This document shows positions 1 through 12,270 of a stretch of 64,000 bases of DNA, one piece after another. This DNA comes from Pisaster brevispinus (taxonomy: Eukaryota > Echinodermata > Asteroidea > Forcipulatida > Asteriidae). Position numbers and translations under genes: made by a program. The notes beneath the pieces were generated by a model that saw nothing but the letters and a program-made list of their open reading frames with translations, was not told the origin of the DNA and did not search any database. Location of the stretch: the NCBI GenBank assembly GCA_023634235.1, contig JAMKCF010000031.1:1178001-1242000 (forward strand). The letters run 5' to 3'. Within the stretch, counting starts at the first letter, position 1; every line of letters begins with the position of its first letter.

Positions 1-147
1 ATATTTAAGATTTCACATCTTCCTGGATGTTGGATGAATATTAATGTATGAATATTCATGAAAATTACTCTGACATCATGAATATTTTAACTACATTGTG
101 ATTTGATAAAAGTTTGCTTCTGGCAGTAGCAAAGCAATTTAGAATGG

Positions 148-702
148 TCATGTTATTATTGTGTGCATTGTTGGTGTAAGGCTATACAAATACCATCTGC
201 CATAACGCTCCTGTGCACAGAACCAGTGTATATCGGTGTTGTTAAAAATACAATTTATTGGCCTCCCATGTACACTTAAAAAGGGGCATTCAAGTAAGAG
301 ACACAGGGGACCTAGGGGGATGTTAAGTAGTATCAGGGTTAATTGTTGCGCCTGCTCAAAGTGTTGAAGTTGGACTTTATTTACCCATGCTCTTAGTAGG
401 TGATAATTAAACAGGGCAACCCTTAAAGTATGTGTTTGAAGTTTGTCGCGGTGATAGCTTAACACGCATCTCTCCTGCTCTCGCGGGATTGCTGTACCAT
501 AGTCGCGCGAGCAGCAGTCTCGCAGGAGCCAGCAGTCTCGCGAGAACATCGCCAGTGTTGCGAGATTAGCGGAGAGAGTCGGTACGCTATCACTGCGACA
601 AACATTTAACGACTTGTCCACAAGTCTAAACCAAAGCTGAATGAGTTGAGCATAATCCCTACGGTTTACTGTAACCAATTGTGAGTCAATAATAAAAAAC
701 AT
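148..702 (-). CDS. Unrecognised 184-residue ORF, doubtful gene
   Basis: This frame runs from a real ATG (702-700) to a stop at 148. I recognise no family. The product would be leucine-rich, with scattered cysteines and tryptophans but no clear signal peptide or periodic repeat. It is held open partly by the GC-rich island at 440-600, where two near-direct copies of AGCAGTCTCGC lie close together. In DNA this AT-rich a frame of this length is unusual, but the lack of any recognisable motif makes chance, or a mobile-element remnant, the more likely reading. Confidence 0.15.
   Translation of the reverse strand: MFFIIDSQLVTVNRRDYAQLIQLWFRLVDKSLNVCRSDSVPTLSANLATLAMFSRDCWLLRDCCSRDYGTAIPREQERCVLSYHRDKLQTHTLRVALFNYHLLRAWVNKVQLQHFEQAQQLTLILLNIPLGPLCLLLECPFLSVHGRPINCIFNNTDIHWFCAQERYGRWYLYSLTPTMHTIIT
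536..545. promoter_or_regulatory. TCTCGCGAGA palindrome
   Basis: A perfect 10-bp TCTCGCGAGA palindrome sits in a local CpG-rich island. This sequence is known as a promoter element (CGCG element) of many metazoan housekeeping genes and can work in both directions. Nearby partial copies (TCTCGCAGG at 518-526, TCTCGCGGG at 479-487) strengthen the cluster. No adjacent gene start is visible, so function is inferred. Confidence 0.3.
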
Positions 703-2947
703 ATTATATAGAGTTTTGGCATTTTTGTGAAGTGAGATTTGTTTTAATTAGTTTACTTCATTACCTTTATTGCACAAACATGAAAACACAACGTGGTGTA
801 AAAGGGAGACCCCGAACAGGCACGCAGGCCCACAGGCCTACTTCATAAAGTAGAAAAGTAAAACAACTAGAAAACATGGAAATACATGTAATACATGACG
901 AATGTCTAAAATTGTGTACTTTAATTACACAGAGTCTACAAACCTGAGTTCTAATTTTAATATTTTATTTTTGTAAACAGAAGTGCACCCCCAGATACAT
1001 CACAAAACCTTTCTGGAAGTCTTCGTTTGGTAACCAAAAACAAGTATCACAAAGTGTAAAAAGGACAAGGATTTTCAATAAATAAGTATGGAATTTTAAA
1101 AAAATGCCCATACATTGTACAAGTATTGTACAGAACAATTATTTCTTCAAAAGTAACCCAACAATAGAAAGAAAAACAGTTAAAGCAATTTGACAAATAT
1201 AATTGCCTCCAATTCTAATTTCATTTTATAATACTTTTGTTGGTAACTTATCACCACTTGCAAATGTAATTTTGTCTTCTAGTTTTGGCCAAAGAACACA
1301 ATATACAGGGGTGAGGTAGTTCAGAACTCAGACTTTTTAAAGTCTACCTGGTAATCAAAAATGCTGTATTTTTCTCCAAACTAAATAAGTCATGCTCTTG
1401 GATCTACTTCTCTAGCTGTAATGATACTGTTCCCAAAAGCCCTTTGAGTCTATAACTCCAGGGGTGATCAAAAGGTGGAGTTGCCGTCATTTCAATCTCC
1501 TAAGATCTGGATCCCAGTTTCAGACTTTTTTTGTCAGCATATTACTCTCATCTCTGAATATAATATATACATGTATGGTAGGTGGGTGTTGAGGTTGCAA
1601 ATTCTCATACTTATACAATAACTACACAAATACAATAACTGTCTAAACATAACAAATTGTTATTTTTTTGACATTGCATAATTCATTGAATAGATATAGT
1701 GACAATCCAAAAATCAGAATGTTGTTGATATCTGTATGAAACATTTTACAAAATGTGATGGACCAGTCAAAAACCTGGTAGACCAGTTAAAAATCAAGCC
1801 AACTGGCCCTGCCACTTAGTTGAAAAAAAAAAAAACAAACGTTTAGGGCAAAATAATCAGATGGGATAAAATGACTTCAAATTTCAGACAGTACTGTACA
1901 GACGAAAGGCCATGTAGCCTGTGACATCACAAGGTTACAAAAGAGCCACAGAGCCTGGACCTGCAGGCAGAATTTGTACACAGCACAATAAGCCATTTTG
2001 AGATATGGTGGACACAATACTATGACACTATTAGGTTTGGGTGAATCTGTCGGTATACACCCAAACCAAACAATGCACTTCTATAGTGTTCATCATATCT
2101 CAAAAAGCCTAATGGAGATAAACATAAAATCTTACATTTTTGATGCAGATTGCACTGTAACAATTTTGTTCTTAGATGATTACCTTTTGATTTGGTATAA
2201 GAAAGGGGAACATCCCAAAACTTGTTTAGATGTCACTGTCACAATTCTTGATTCTATTTGGTAACTCATACGAAATGTACAAACAGTTCTCAAAGACCCG
2301 TGTAATATCTTGCCTGCCAGGAAATGCCATGGAATGCACAAGGTCGGTCTTTTCTTGAACAATGTAATCTAGTCTGTGGCATTTAAAATCTTCTGTTGAT
2401 GCATCAATGCAAGAGTTTTGTACAGCACTGGCGTTTATTAGAAATGGCTTTTTAGAGGTTGGCAAGAATTTGATTTTTTTTTTAACTCACAGAAACTTCA
2501 GAATGAATGCTGACCCGAATCTGCTACCTCCTGAAAACAAGGTAGAATGAAGTGAAGTAATAATGGGTGGACTTAATACTCTAAATTTTCAATCGGATTG
2601 TCCCATTTGTTTATGATCAAAACCATATTTTTTCCGTCGGCTCGGGACCTTAAGGTTGCAGTGCAGTTTGTAAGGATTTCATAAACTTGCTCTTGCATAT
2701 TGCGGGGCTCCTGGTAAACAGAGTCTGTTGATCAAAATCTGGGCTCAAAAGTATTTGTTTTGCAACTTGAAACATTGAGTCTCTATGAAAGGCATTTATT
2801 TGTGGATTTTGATTAATTCGTTCAAATTTAGATGAATTTTTTCATTTAGCGGCTTTTCGATCATCACAGATATGAAATTGCATTTAGGGTACCAAGCCGA
2901 CGATTTGAAGCTTTGATTCATCATTCCTACCAAATATACCACTTAGA

Positions 2948-3145
2948 TTGACCCAATTTGATGATGAAATACCACTACTCTCATCTCATGTAAAGTGTCG
3001 TCATTTATCCTCTTGCAACTACACATATAAAAACTCTTTCTTCCCAAGTACTGTTTCCAATTTGAACAATCTCTCTGCGACTGTTACTACTGCCACACTC
3101 TCCCTGTTTAAAACCCACCTTTTACTAGTCAACCTTAGATAGTCA
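2948..3145 (+). pseudogene. LINE reverse-transcriptase C-terminal remnant
   Basis: The plus frame contains a stretch like KNSFFPSTVSNLNNL followed by a TLSLFKTHLL-type ending. That is the usual C-terminal tail of non-LTR retrotransposon ORF2 proteins (typically FFPRTI..WNSLP...SL..FK..L). Only the tail is present, with no catalytic motif. It lies just downstream of the SLC37-like gene, in the opposite orientation. Confidence 0.5.
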
Positions 3146-3258
3146 CAGGTCGCACATTGCATGATATCCTTACCAAGGACTTTCCATAGTGTCAATGTCG
3201 AAGGAGAAGTATCTCATGTATAAATATCTGTTTTGTTTTCTCGGATTTGAGCTTCTCC

Positions 3259-6200
3259 TCAAGCTCTTACTTGCTGCCGGTTGTCACTTTGCAATCTCCT
3301 CCAGATGGAGTAACCTTTGATGGTCGATAAGGAACCTAGAAGGGACAGCACGATGATCATATACAGCATACCGGACCAACCAAATAGTTCAGTCAGTACC
3401 CCTACGACAGGTCCCATGACCACGGTACCCAGGCTCCCAAACCCTGCAAAGAAAACAGACAGAAAACCCGTTTGAAAAAACAACAACCATTCTACACTGT
3501 CTTCCTGCCAACATATTTGACAAGCGTTGACAAAGGGGGAAACAGGAAAGAAGTTTTTCACAAACCGTTAATGAATCCAGAGATGGAAGCCTGAATATCT
3601 CTTCCGTCCCGCTCGGCAAGCTCCGCAGGAACGCTTCCGCTCAGGATGGGATCCACTCCACAGTTGAACGCTCCGGTGATCATCATCAGGGAAATGTTAA
3701 AGAAGGCACCCCATGAGGCGGTGAGGAGGAAACAGACGAGGCTGATAGTGGAGGCTAAGATAGCGAGAGCGCTTCCTTTAAGAGTCTGTCCCTCCAGGAG
3801 TCTAGTAAAGTGAATCCAAAGAATGAAACCATCTTAATGTTGAATTAAAAGGGTCAATTGGAGAGTCTAGGACACTAGGTGGCAGCACACATACCACGTA
3901 AATTGCCATTGCTTACAACGAGTTCCAACAAACATGCACTTTCATACACAGAGCAGAACAATGGATATTGTTTGCAGAATTGTATTTGTATATTTTATGT
4001 ACATTTTATGTATATTTGTCCTGGATTAACAATTCTAACTGTATTGCTCTTAAATGTATCATCCACTATGTATATTTGGGGAAAGACTGGTCATTGTCTA
4101 GCTGTGCAGATCTGTTGTTACATCAGAAGAGTTGCTTGCTAAAATGGCGTCTAGTGCACATTTCACATTCAGCCGGAGTTTCCATCTTCACCATCGGCTC
4201 TCTTTATCTTTGGTTCTCAAATCTGTATCTGAATCTGTCTTCTGATGTCTCGAATTGACATTTTCTAAAGTTAGAGTATATCATTCTAAAGCAAAATAAT
4301 TTAGTTGTTTCTTAATAATTTTCTGAAAATTTGATTGACAATACCGAATCAAACAGTGCACAATATTGGTCATGTCTTGGTGTATGGTGATGATAGTACA
4401 AAAATGAATGGTCTCTTCAATGTTTTCTACAGTACATACCTTTGGATTAAGTACCCTAGTGTAGCACTACCAGCAACTCCTCCAATTTCAAAGCTCATTG
4501 ACAGCATGCCAGACACGGCTTTCCCATAATGTAACTAAAAAAAACAAAGCCGAGCAAAAACACAGCTTACTTTATCGTACCAATTATTTATGGTAAAAAT
4601 TCAAAGGTAATTTTGCTTTGGAAGAATCCGTGACAGCTTTTGAGTAGTTATCGCTGTGGGTGCCTTCTGGCAACTCCTCATGGTCATTCATCATCGCCCT
4701 CCACTGGAGGGCCACATTAGGTGCAAAAGACACTTAATCTATAGACCACTTGCATTGACTGCCATCACCAAAGGTCAAACAGTGGAGACATGCACAATTG
4801 TGTGCACCGCGCACAACTCTCAGCCAAGTGAGGGCGCTGTTTGGGTCATTTGACGTTATATGCAAGGGGTCTATTTGTTGTACTTGCACTTTTCTAGTCA
4901 TTGCTTTGCATGAGTTCTGATATTATTAATAATATAATACTTTACATTTATACAGTGATTAAGGACACGAGTGTCACGACCGGGATTCGAACCCACACTC
5001 AGCTGATCAGAAACACCAGACCTTGACCTGGTGTTCTTATATCCACGACACCAAGAATAATTACCTGTTCATATAGGTACATTGGTAGCCACATGAATAC
5101 ACAGTAGCGCACGATCTTGACACAAAACATGGACACTGCAAGTTCTTTTAACATCCTGTAAAAAGGAGAGGTATAATAAGTAAATTTATTACACTACTGA
5201 CCCCTTGCAATAGGCCTCCATCTCAGAGGTCATTCAAAACATGCATTTTTTGTTTGCACCTTGCATGCCATAACACTGTGTGTGTGTGTGTACAGCCTTA
5301 TTCGTGCTGAGCAGTCTGGTAGTTTATGCATGTGTTTGTATAAGACCAGTGCCTCAGCTGTCTTTATCCTTATAAATAAAGACAGGGGAACCAAGTCTCT
5401 AGGTCCTCCTTTGAACTCAGGCACTGTTTAAGCTTGTTGCATCATATCCTCAATGAAAGTATTTTTGAGTGTAATCCTCCGTCCAGGGCAGACAAAAAGG
5501 GGGAAAAACACTATAAATGCAAAACAGGCCAACTGTTAGATTGGCATAATGGGTCGACTGTTACTTACTCCTAAAAAGAAACTTACGGAAAAGTCCAGAG
5601 TTGAATGAAACTCATCGTTACACTCTCTGAAGCAACTGTTGATGATGACACAAAATCCGACTCTAAATATCGGAAAAGAAAAAGAAATTATATGTAGTTA
5701 TTACTAAAATAAGAAAACAGACACAAAATACACAGGGAGGCAAGATTGACTTCATCCAACCATGCAGTCAGAACTCGATCTCAAGACCTTCAGTTTCGGT
5801 TAAGAGTTGTTCAGGGCTGGTGGCCAACAAAGAGAGTTCCAAAGTAATAGAAGTGGGTTTGTCCACAAAGTGTATGTAACACAGAGCCGTGTGTGTGGGT
5901 ATACTTGTTGTGACATTCAAACCATGGACTTAGAACAATAGAAACAATAGGTCATTGTTTGCTATCACAAAGGAAAACAATGGGGTCCAAGTTTGTCAGG
6001 ACAAAGAGTTGAGGCCATTATACACTTATCGGTGTGTGTGTGGGTAGGTATACACATTCAAACCAGGGACCTATTACAAAAGAGGTAGTACAAAAGAGGT
6101 AGTACAAAAGACAATAGGGTTTCGCAGTTGGGTAAAGGTCCCAGTTGGAAAGTGTGTATAAATCCACCGGGAGCTGTTGCCAAAAACTTACAACAAAAGT

Positions 6201-9200
6201 ACAAACAAACGAGGGACAATAGGAGGTCCCTGATTGCAGGTCTTAACACACTTTTGCTTGTGGCAGTGCAATCACTGTCCAGGCGATAACTTCAAAAGCG
6301 CGTAGCATATCAACTGCAAACTTGGTGTGTGGATTGGTGTTGGGATCCCCCAGAAGGCTATTGTTGTTGGACCACCTAGGTCAGGAAATGGACTGGCTTA
6401 CAGGACATGGTGTTTACCAAACACAACTTTTCTTGTTGTTCTACTGTACCTTTGCCCGGTATGACGATATTGTAATCTGCCGGAGTGTGAAGAAACAGCA
6501 CTACCATTAACCCCATACAAAGCTGCAGTTAGAGAGAGTTATGCAGAGGTGTGGGGGAAAAAAACACAAAGATCATTAATAGCGGTTGGACGAATTATCC
6601 TTTTGTCTATCAGTCAATATCATTCTTCAAATGTAAGAAGGTCGACCTCCTTCCCTTTAAGCAAAACTGGCCGAAATAGACTGTGCAAGTGTTGTGCATA
6701 TTCAAACTCTTCCAGGACAAAGTTGGTCCTAACCATATTATCATCCCCCCCCAAAAAAAAACCCAAGTCTTTGTATTAAAACAAATAGGTACAAAATTGT
6801 GTAGTCTTGGGCCACCGTGGTTTTTACTAACTTCCTGCTTTTTACTAACTGACCCAATTCTACACCAAGAGAACTGCCATTAATTAAATGAATGTATAAT
6901 GACATTAGTCAGACATGTGTAAATCCTTAACAACATTCGAGTATGCCCTTCGGAGGAAGTCTTCAGTTTTTCTGATTTTTAACATTGAAGAAAGAGGTTT
7001 TCAAACTTACTAGAAGTAACGACGGAATAAGGAAGGCATCTCGCCACCCGTAATACGTCTGAAGATGCACCTAGAGAACCAATAGATGAGAATCATAGAT
7101 CAGTGGACTGTTACTTCACCTAGGGAGTGTCTTGCTCAAGGATAAAGTGCTTGACCAGGATTTGAACCATCACCCTGATGACTAAGCCACCAGAACTTTG
7201 AGTCCGGTGCACGAGACCCCGTGGCCATGACCCACTATTATGTATATGTTGACTTGGTACCTCATGACATCCACATTCCAAAACCTGTCCAAACTCTTTA
7301 AGAAAGAACTCTATAAAGTCGCAGAGCTTTTCTTTGTATTTATGGTGTGTCATTGCTTAGCGGTCAAGCGCACTGGACTCAAACTCTGGTGTTTCTGATC
7401 AGCAGAGTGTGGGTTCGATTTCAAGTCCTGGTCTTGACACTTGTGTCCTTAAGCAAGACACTTAACCATTATTGCTTCGTCTTTCGGGTGGGACCTAAAG
7501 CCATATGTACCATGTATTGTGTAGTACACGTTAAAGAACCCGGTACACTTACCATTAAAAGAAGGGATTCCTGGTGTTTTCTGGTTTGGTTGGCTGTAGA
7601 TTGTGGCACAGCACCTTGTTGTAAACCGTTACATTGTGCTATGTAAATGAATGGGTCTTATATTTCAAACATAGCTCTGCATACCCTTGAAGAAAAAAAA
7701 TCATGAGCGCTTTGAGACGCCCTAGGGTGTGATAAAGCTCAATATCAGAACTGCGTAATATTATTTTTATTATTAACATTATTTACCGCTAAAGCTGTAC
7801 CCATCACACCTCCAGCAAATGTGCAGGTTCCCCAGAGACCAAACACTGCGTTACGCTGACGGTTGTTGAACCAGGAACCCAAGACCTTCACGCAACTCGG
7901 CCATGCCTGCGACTGCAAAACAGTTCAAAGCAAGTCACAATCTTTTATGCAATCACTTCAAATTAGAGTGGAAAGATCTGATCGGTTGTGTACAAAAAAG
8001 TGTTTGGGTTTACAGTACACACTGAGGAAACAACGACCAAGAACTTGGACATTTATTGGCCAGTCTCTATGATTTTTGAATTATATGAAAAGAAATTCAA
8101 TGAGACATTTTTTATTACTTGTTATACTATAAAATTAAATATTCAAGGTTATAATAAGTTTGAAACATTGATCTTTGAACACAAGCTTTCTGTTGTGTGA
8201 GAATGAGTGATTCACACTTCAGTGGTCAAACAATGTGGGCACCTCTCTTCATCTTTATGTCATAGCATAGTTTTAATGACGTTATGATTGATGCATGAAT
8301 AAGCTCAGGGGCCATTTTAACATGAACACTTCGAGTCAACTGTGGGTAAAGGGCTTTAAATTCTAATGGATGTGCCCTAAAAAGTGTCCCCGCCCCATAA
8401 AGAATGAAATTCCAGGTCTAAGAGAGAAAAACACCGAGAAATTTTACCCACCAACCTGTGCTGCTCCATTGATGAACAAAAAGAGCGCAAAAATATAGAA
8501 GCTATGCCACAAGCCGAATGAAGCCTGCAAAGAGACAAATGATGGGATGGTGTTAGATTTCAACATATACGGATAATTAAAGCTTATGTACTTTTTAAGA
8601 GAACAAACATGACAAGACTTACAACACTCTAACATAGCAAAAATACAACTTGTTATTAATTTCCAGTGAACAAACTTTATTATTCTGGATAAGACACAGG
8701 TTTAGTTCATAACCTTTATTTATACAATCATGATTTTTGGCCCTTTGAATAAAAAGTAGGAAAAGTACAATGGCTGACGTACATGTACATATAGAACCGG
8801 CTTTAAAAGACTTTTCAGGCTATTTAATAAGAATTTTTCTGATTTTTCTACGAACAAAAAATCGGAAATCGGGACAAAGTAGAAAGAATATATGCATGTT
8901 TATAAGACTTTGGGAAATATGAAAAACTGTTATCCGAATCAACTTGTATTTTAATAAAAGTAATTAACGTCAACAGTTGTTTATTCCTTAATAACCCCTA
9001 TGATAAAATAACTGTAGAACAACTAAAGTGAAAGAACTTGTACAAGTTTAATTTACCTGAGCTAAAAGTTGCTAATGATTATTATGATTAGGAATACTAT
9101 TTGCTCTCGTGGTAAATAATCAATCAGAAATAGCAATTGGCATCTTGTTGTCAGATGCTAGCTCCTTAATTGATTTACGCACGCCAAAAGCTTTAAAAGA

Positions 9201-11688
9201 TGAGACAAGTGAGACGTCCTGCAACTTCTCAGCATGTTCGACTGCTGATGCACATTGGCGCTCTGTCTCAGTGTTACACTAGTTTACTTTGTACCGATGT
9301 TCAGTGATTGAATAAAACAGTCGCTTACTAGTTTGAAGAACTTAGTAAGACCTCTCGAGTCAGAATTTCTGCCGTTAGTTCTCTCTTAGGGCTGTAATCA
9401 TTTCAGTACTTGAACCGGTAATTGCATGTCCCGTTACAATATGTTTGCAGAAGAGCTCGCAGGGTCAAAGGATGGCGGGCACAAAATGAACTTCTACATT
9501 ATACAATTGCATTGAGTAGGCCTGGCTCCATGCAAAGTTACATTGTGTTCATCAGTCCTTATTGTTTTATGGACAGTACACCCGACAATGTTTGGCGAGG
9601 CAATGGACAATTTGCAAAATCCTTGACTAGCTAAACGTTGGCTTGCCTACAGCTGTCCCTATGAATAAAGTCACTCGTCTTGTCAACGATTTTTTGTGCA
9701 TCATTCAATTTGATGTTAAGAGGATTTGATTATCTACTTTACCATAGAGATACCGGATGTCATCAGGCAACTTGCTAGAGTTCTGCGGGCGCCATATTTA
9801 TCTGCGCTCGATCCGAAAACCATCTGAAAAAAAGACCAAAACCATTGATGCAAAAAATTAAATAAGCTGTCAAAGAGTGGTTTGGGCCAGGACTCAAATT
9901 CAAAGAAAATATTACCTAGAACTTGGCTCTTGTAACCTTAAAAAGTTCAAAGGGCAAGACTTGTTTTAGATAAAAGATTTTACTGAAACAAAAGTGAAAG
10001 GCCTGATATCAATGAGTCCAGCAAAGCTTGATTTATTTGAGCCGTAGTTAGCGGTTAGACCTTGATGCAAAAAAATCAGTCAGCGAGAAACACAACAAGA
10101 CCATTATGGCTGTCTTTAGTCTTGGTGTAAATGACCACTGCGTTAGTGAACATAAATGAATAGCTCTAGGTGATTTAGTAATGAGAAACGTCTTGCATCC
10201 AGACTACCCGTCTTATTCGGTAATGAGAAACGTTTGCATCCAGACTACCGATTCAGCTAGAAAATGTTGAAGAACCAGGTTTAGTGACAACTTGGGCATA
10301 GAAGAAAATACAACTGTTGAATATATTCCAATTGCCTTCTTAGTGGTGTAACGTACCTGGACAGCAGCATATGGAAGAAGCATTGCTGTATCTAGCCATC
10401 CAAGTTGAGTTCTGGTCATCTTGAGCTCAGATGACAAGTCCATCTTCACCTGGTCAGTTTTAAAAAATTACAAAAGAAACAAACCAAGAACTGAAACATT
10501 GCTTGATCTCTGTCCAGTTGTCCTTTTTAATTTGGGTTTCATGTTTTGTTTTGTGAATAATTAAAGTACTTAAAGGGACTGTGTCGTCATGATCAAAGCA
10601 GGCTTGTGGCTGTACATTGAACTCTCACAGAGTTGCGTGCACGCTCTCCATAGATATTATTTGGAGGGAGGGCGCGCACAGTAAACTTGCAGCGGCCTCC
10701 CTTTACAGTGGTCTGCAGGCCAAATGCCACTTACAACACCCGAGGACCAGTCAAAATTCACTCCAAGTGGTCCAGCTGGCTAGTTTAGAGATTAAAAGCA
10801 TCGCTCATCAATATGAAATACGGACGAGTGAAAAAGCTGTGGAACTAGTGAAATGGCAAGTTCACTAGTCCTGCTGGCTAGTCGGTGAAAAAGTTAAGGG
10901 TAAACCTTAGTAGCTGAAAAGAGTTCATAATTCCATGTACATCCACAGGCCTGCTTTGATTATGACGACACAGCCTCTTTGACTAAACTACTAAATGTTT
11001 TTCATACACACATCATGGGGGGGTCTGTCTCTACACGACAAGCTTGTGTTTTGGAGTTAAGAAAAGTGCTCAGTCTTTTGTAGATAACAATTAGTTTCAT
11101 CCAGCAGACAACTTCTTTCAGCCCATGCGGTCAGAAACCAATATTGTTCAATTTAAATCTGGTTCAAATCGTACATTACATCTTTGAGAGGGTAAGGCCA
11201 TTTTCATTTTGTGAAAGGCACTGCCATTGGAAAATCTTAAAGTCTATGGGAAGCTTTTGAAGGGGCACCAAGGCCAAGACCAGGGCAACGGAGGCCAAGT
11301 GTAACTCCAGGCCTTGACTGCCAAAATTTGTATTCTTAATGATGGCATTCTAAAATTGGTGTCAATATATGACTGCAGATTTACTTTAAACCATTACTAG
11401 TTTGGAGGATTTTTTTTTTGGGGGGGGCTATCATATGGGTGTGCAAATGGAGTTTCATTGACAAAATAAATTATTAGGCTAATGGCTAGGGAAAAAATAT
11501 TGCTTTTTGACTGAAAATCATCCTACCGCTGAGTGCGCATAAGAGTTTTACATGTTATTGGGTCCTCTGAAGCAAGCTGGTCCAGAAATCATACTCACTA
11601 CAGCAAGAGGTTTTCTGAGAAGGTAGGTGCCTGCATATGCCATCCATGTTAGGGCAAACACACACGCCTGGTGATGTCGTACTTTCAT
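3259..11688 (-). CDS. SLC37: SLC37/organophosphate antiporter-like MFS transporter, 12 coding exons
   Basis: Coding exons, in transcript order: 11688-11599, 10449-10357, 9823-9743, 8524-8456, 7912-7787, 7070-7011, 6522-6450, 5662-5587, 5155-5065, 4534-4440, 3801-3566, 3443-3259. All have GT/AG borders, and the phases join into 1275 nt (424 residues), close to the 430-500 usual for SLC37 members. Exon 1 has YLLRKPLAVV, the N-terminal signature of sugar-phosphate/Pi exchangers. The exon 2/3 join carries the MFS loop GSSADKYGARR. Exon 5 has WPSCVKVLGSWFNNRQR and FGLW; exon 11 has the late GFINGFGS segment. Family members exchange phosphorylated sugars or glycerol-3-phosphate for phosphate, often in the ER; which paralogue this is cannot be decided. 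The first in-frame ATG is at 11688, and a non-coding 5' exon probably lies upstream. The stop follows a good donor (CAA|GTAAGA at 3270), so an alternative C-terminus is possible. Confidence 0.88.
4739..4874. repeat. Short MITE, TATAGACC-TTGC terminal inverted repeats
   Basis: Ends read CTATAGACCACTTGCA and TGCAAGGGGTCTAT, an imperfect terminal inverted repeat. The core GTGAGGGCGCTGTTTGG matches, inverted, the GCCAAACAGCGCCCTCACT of the longer copy at 35792-36306. It sits in an intron of the SLC37-like gene, so it is a non-autonomous foldback or MITE family with at least two copies here. Confidence 0.6.
4962..5062 (-). repeat. tRNA-derived SINE fragment (same family as 7351)
   Basis: Read on the minus strand, the segment gives GTGTTTCTGATCAGCTGAGT, then GTGGGTTCGAATCCCGGTCG (a pol III box B) and GACACTCGTGTCC. 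These match the head of the copy at 7351-7775 (TCTGATCAGCAGAGTGTGGG, GGTTCGATTTC, GACACTTGTGTCC). Only the head survives; it lies in an SLC37-like intron just before an exon donor. Confidence 0.6.
7351..7775 (+). repeat. Near full-length tRNA-derived SINE
   Basis: The head is tRNA-like: TTGCTTAGCGGTCAAGCGC resembles box A and GGTTCGATTTC at about 7412 resembles box B. The body continues through CTTTCGGGTGGGACC and ends with GAGCGCTTTGAGACGCC and a TATTATTATT-type tail. The layout (tRNA head, unrelated body, simple-repeat tail) is that of an animal SINE. It is inserted in sense-plus orientation in an intron of the minus-strand SLC37-like gene. Shorter relatives lie at 4962-5062 and near 31365-31430. 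Confidence 0.7.
10572..10980. repeat. Foldback MITE with long (~55 bp) inverted ends
   Basis: The left end starts AAAGGGACTGTGTCGTCATG and the right end, reverse-complemented, starts AAAGAGGCTGTGTCGTCATA; both continue through ATCAAAGCAGGC and a TGTGG.TGTACAT block, so the inverted ends match for roughly 55 bp with few changes. The middle contains repeated CTAGT/ACTAG and CAGCTGG-like words and no ORF. It lies in the first coding intron of the SLC37-like gene. Confidence 0.7.
11178..11325 (+). repeat. Dispersed repeat family 'GGCACCAAGGCCAAGACC'
   Basis: ATCTTTGAGAGGGTAAGGCC, then GGCACCAAGGCCAAGACCAG and a CCAGGCCTTGACTG end. Recognisable relatives are at 26056-26190 (minus), 40855-40925 (plus, partial) and 59761-59931 (plus). 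No coding potential is seen; I take it as a SINE or MITE family of unknown type. Confidence 0.55.
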
Positions 11689-12079
11689 TCTGCTATTGTT
11701 TTTCTCCTTCTGGTTTGATTTAATATTGAAAAACAAAACAATGTTACCTAGTTAGTACTTGCTTGACAAACTCACAATTCTTCCTCTTAACTACAATTCT
11801 ATCATGTCAAGCATCGTCCTGGATCACTTCACCTGCATGGTGGCATGGGAAGAGGGTCTCCCTCTGTGATACCATTCGGGGCATTCCTGTTGCAAAGTCA
11901 CTTTCTTTTTCAAAGCCATTTGTTTCTCAAGACCCACAGCTATAGAATGTTGACAAGACCCTGCAAAACATTCCTATAATAAAATTAACATAAATATAGT
12001 GACACAGGATTTGAACTGGACTCTTGCCATTGGGCCCGCCCAGTTGTCTGGACTCTATAATGTTCAGATATACTCTTGA

Positions 12080-12270
12080 ACAGCGGGGGTTGTTGGTTCG
12101 AACCCTTACCGAGTAGAGTTATAAATATACCTGTGTTTTTTTTTCTCTGCAGATTTCAGGAAAAGCACTGAGTATACAGCTATACTTTTATTGCCTCTAC
12201 ATCTACGCTGGTACTCAGCAAATTCCACGTGCTTAATATCACACATCAGTGTGTAGGGTGAATAATTAAT
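12080..12270 (+). repeat. tRNA-derived SINE fragment, box B GGTTCGAACCC
   Basis: A box-B-like GTTGGTTCGAACCCTTACC is followed by a body with GAAAAGCACTGAGTATAC and CACACATCAGTGTGTAGGGT. Similar body words occur at 26915-27045 (GGGTTTGAATCCAG, GAAGCACTGAGTA, CACACATCAATGT). A good box A is not obvious, so this is a truncated copy rather than a tRNA gene. Confidence 0.45.

Larger units (their letters stand above)
1..3258. other. Left flank without a supported gene
   Basis: I see no exon with good splice sites and recognisable protein here. The stretch is AT-rich except for a GC-rich island at about 440-600 that carries the palindrome TCTCGCGAGA (536-545). Other contents are an unexplained 184-codon minus frame (148-702), an inverted repeat around 2033-2072 (GGTTTGGGTG / CACCCAAACC) and a LINE tail near 2948-3145. 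If the SLC37-like gene uses the donor that overlaps its stop codon, a further 3' exon could lie in this stretch or beyond the left edge; I could not find one. Confidence 0.5.
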
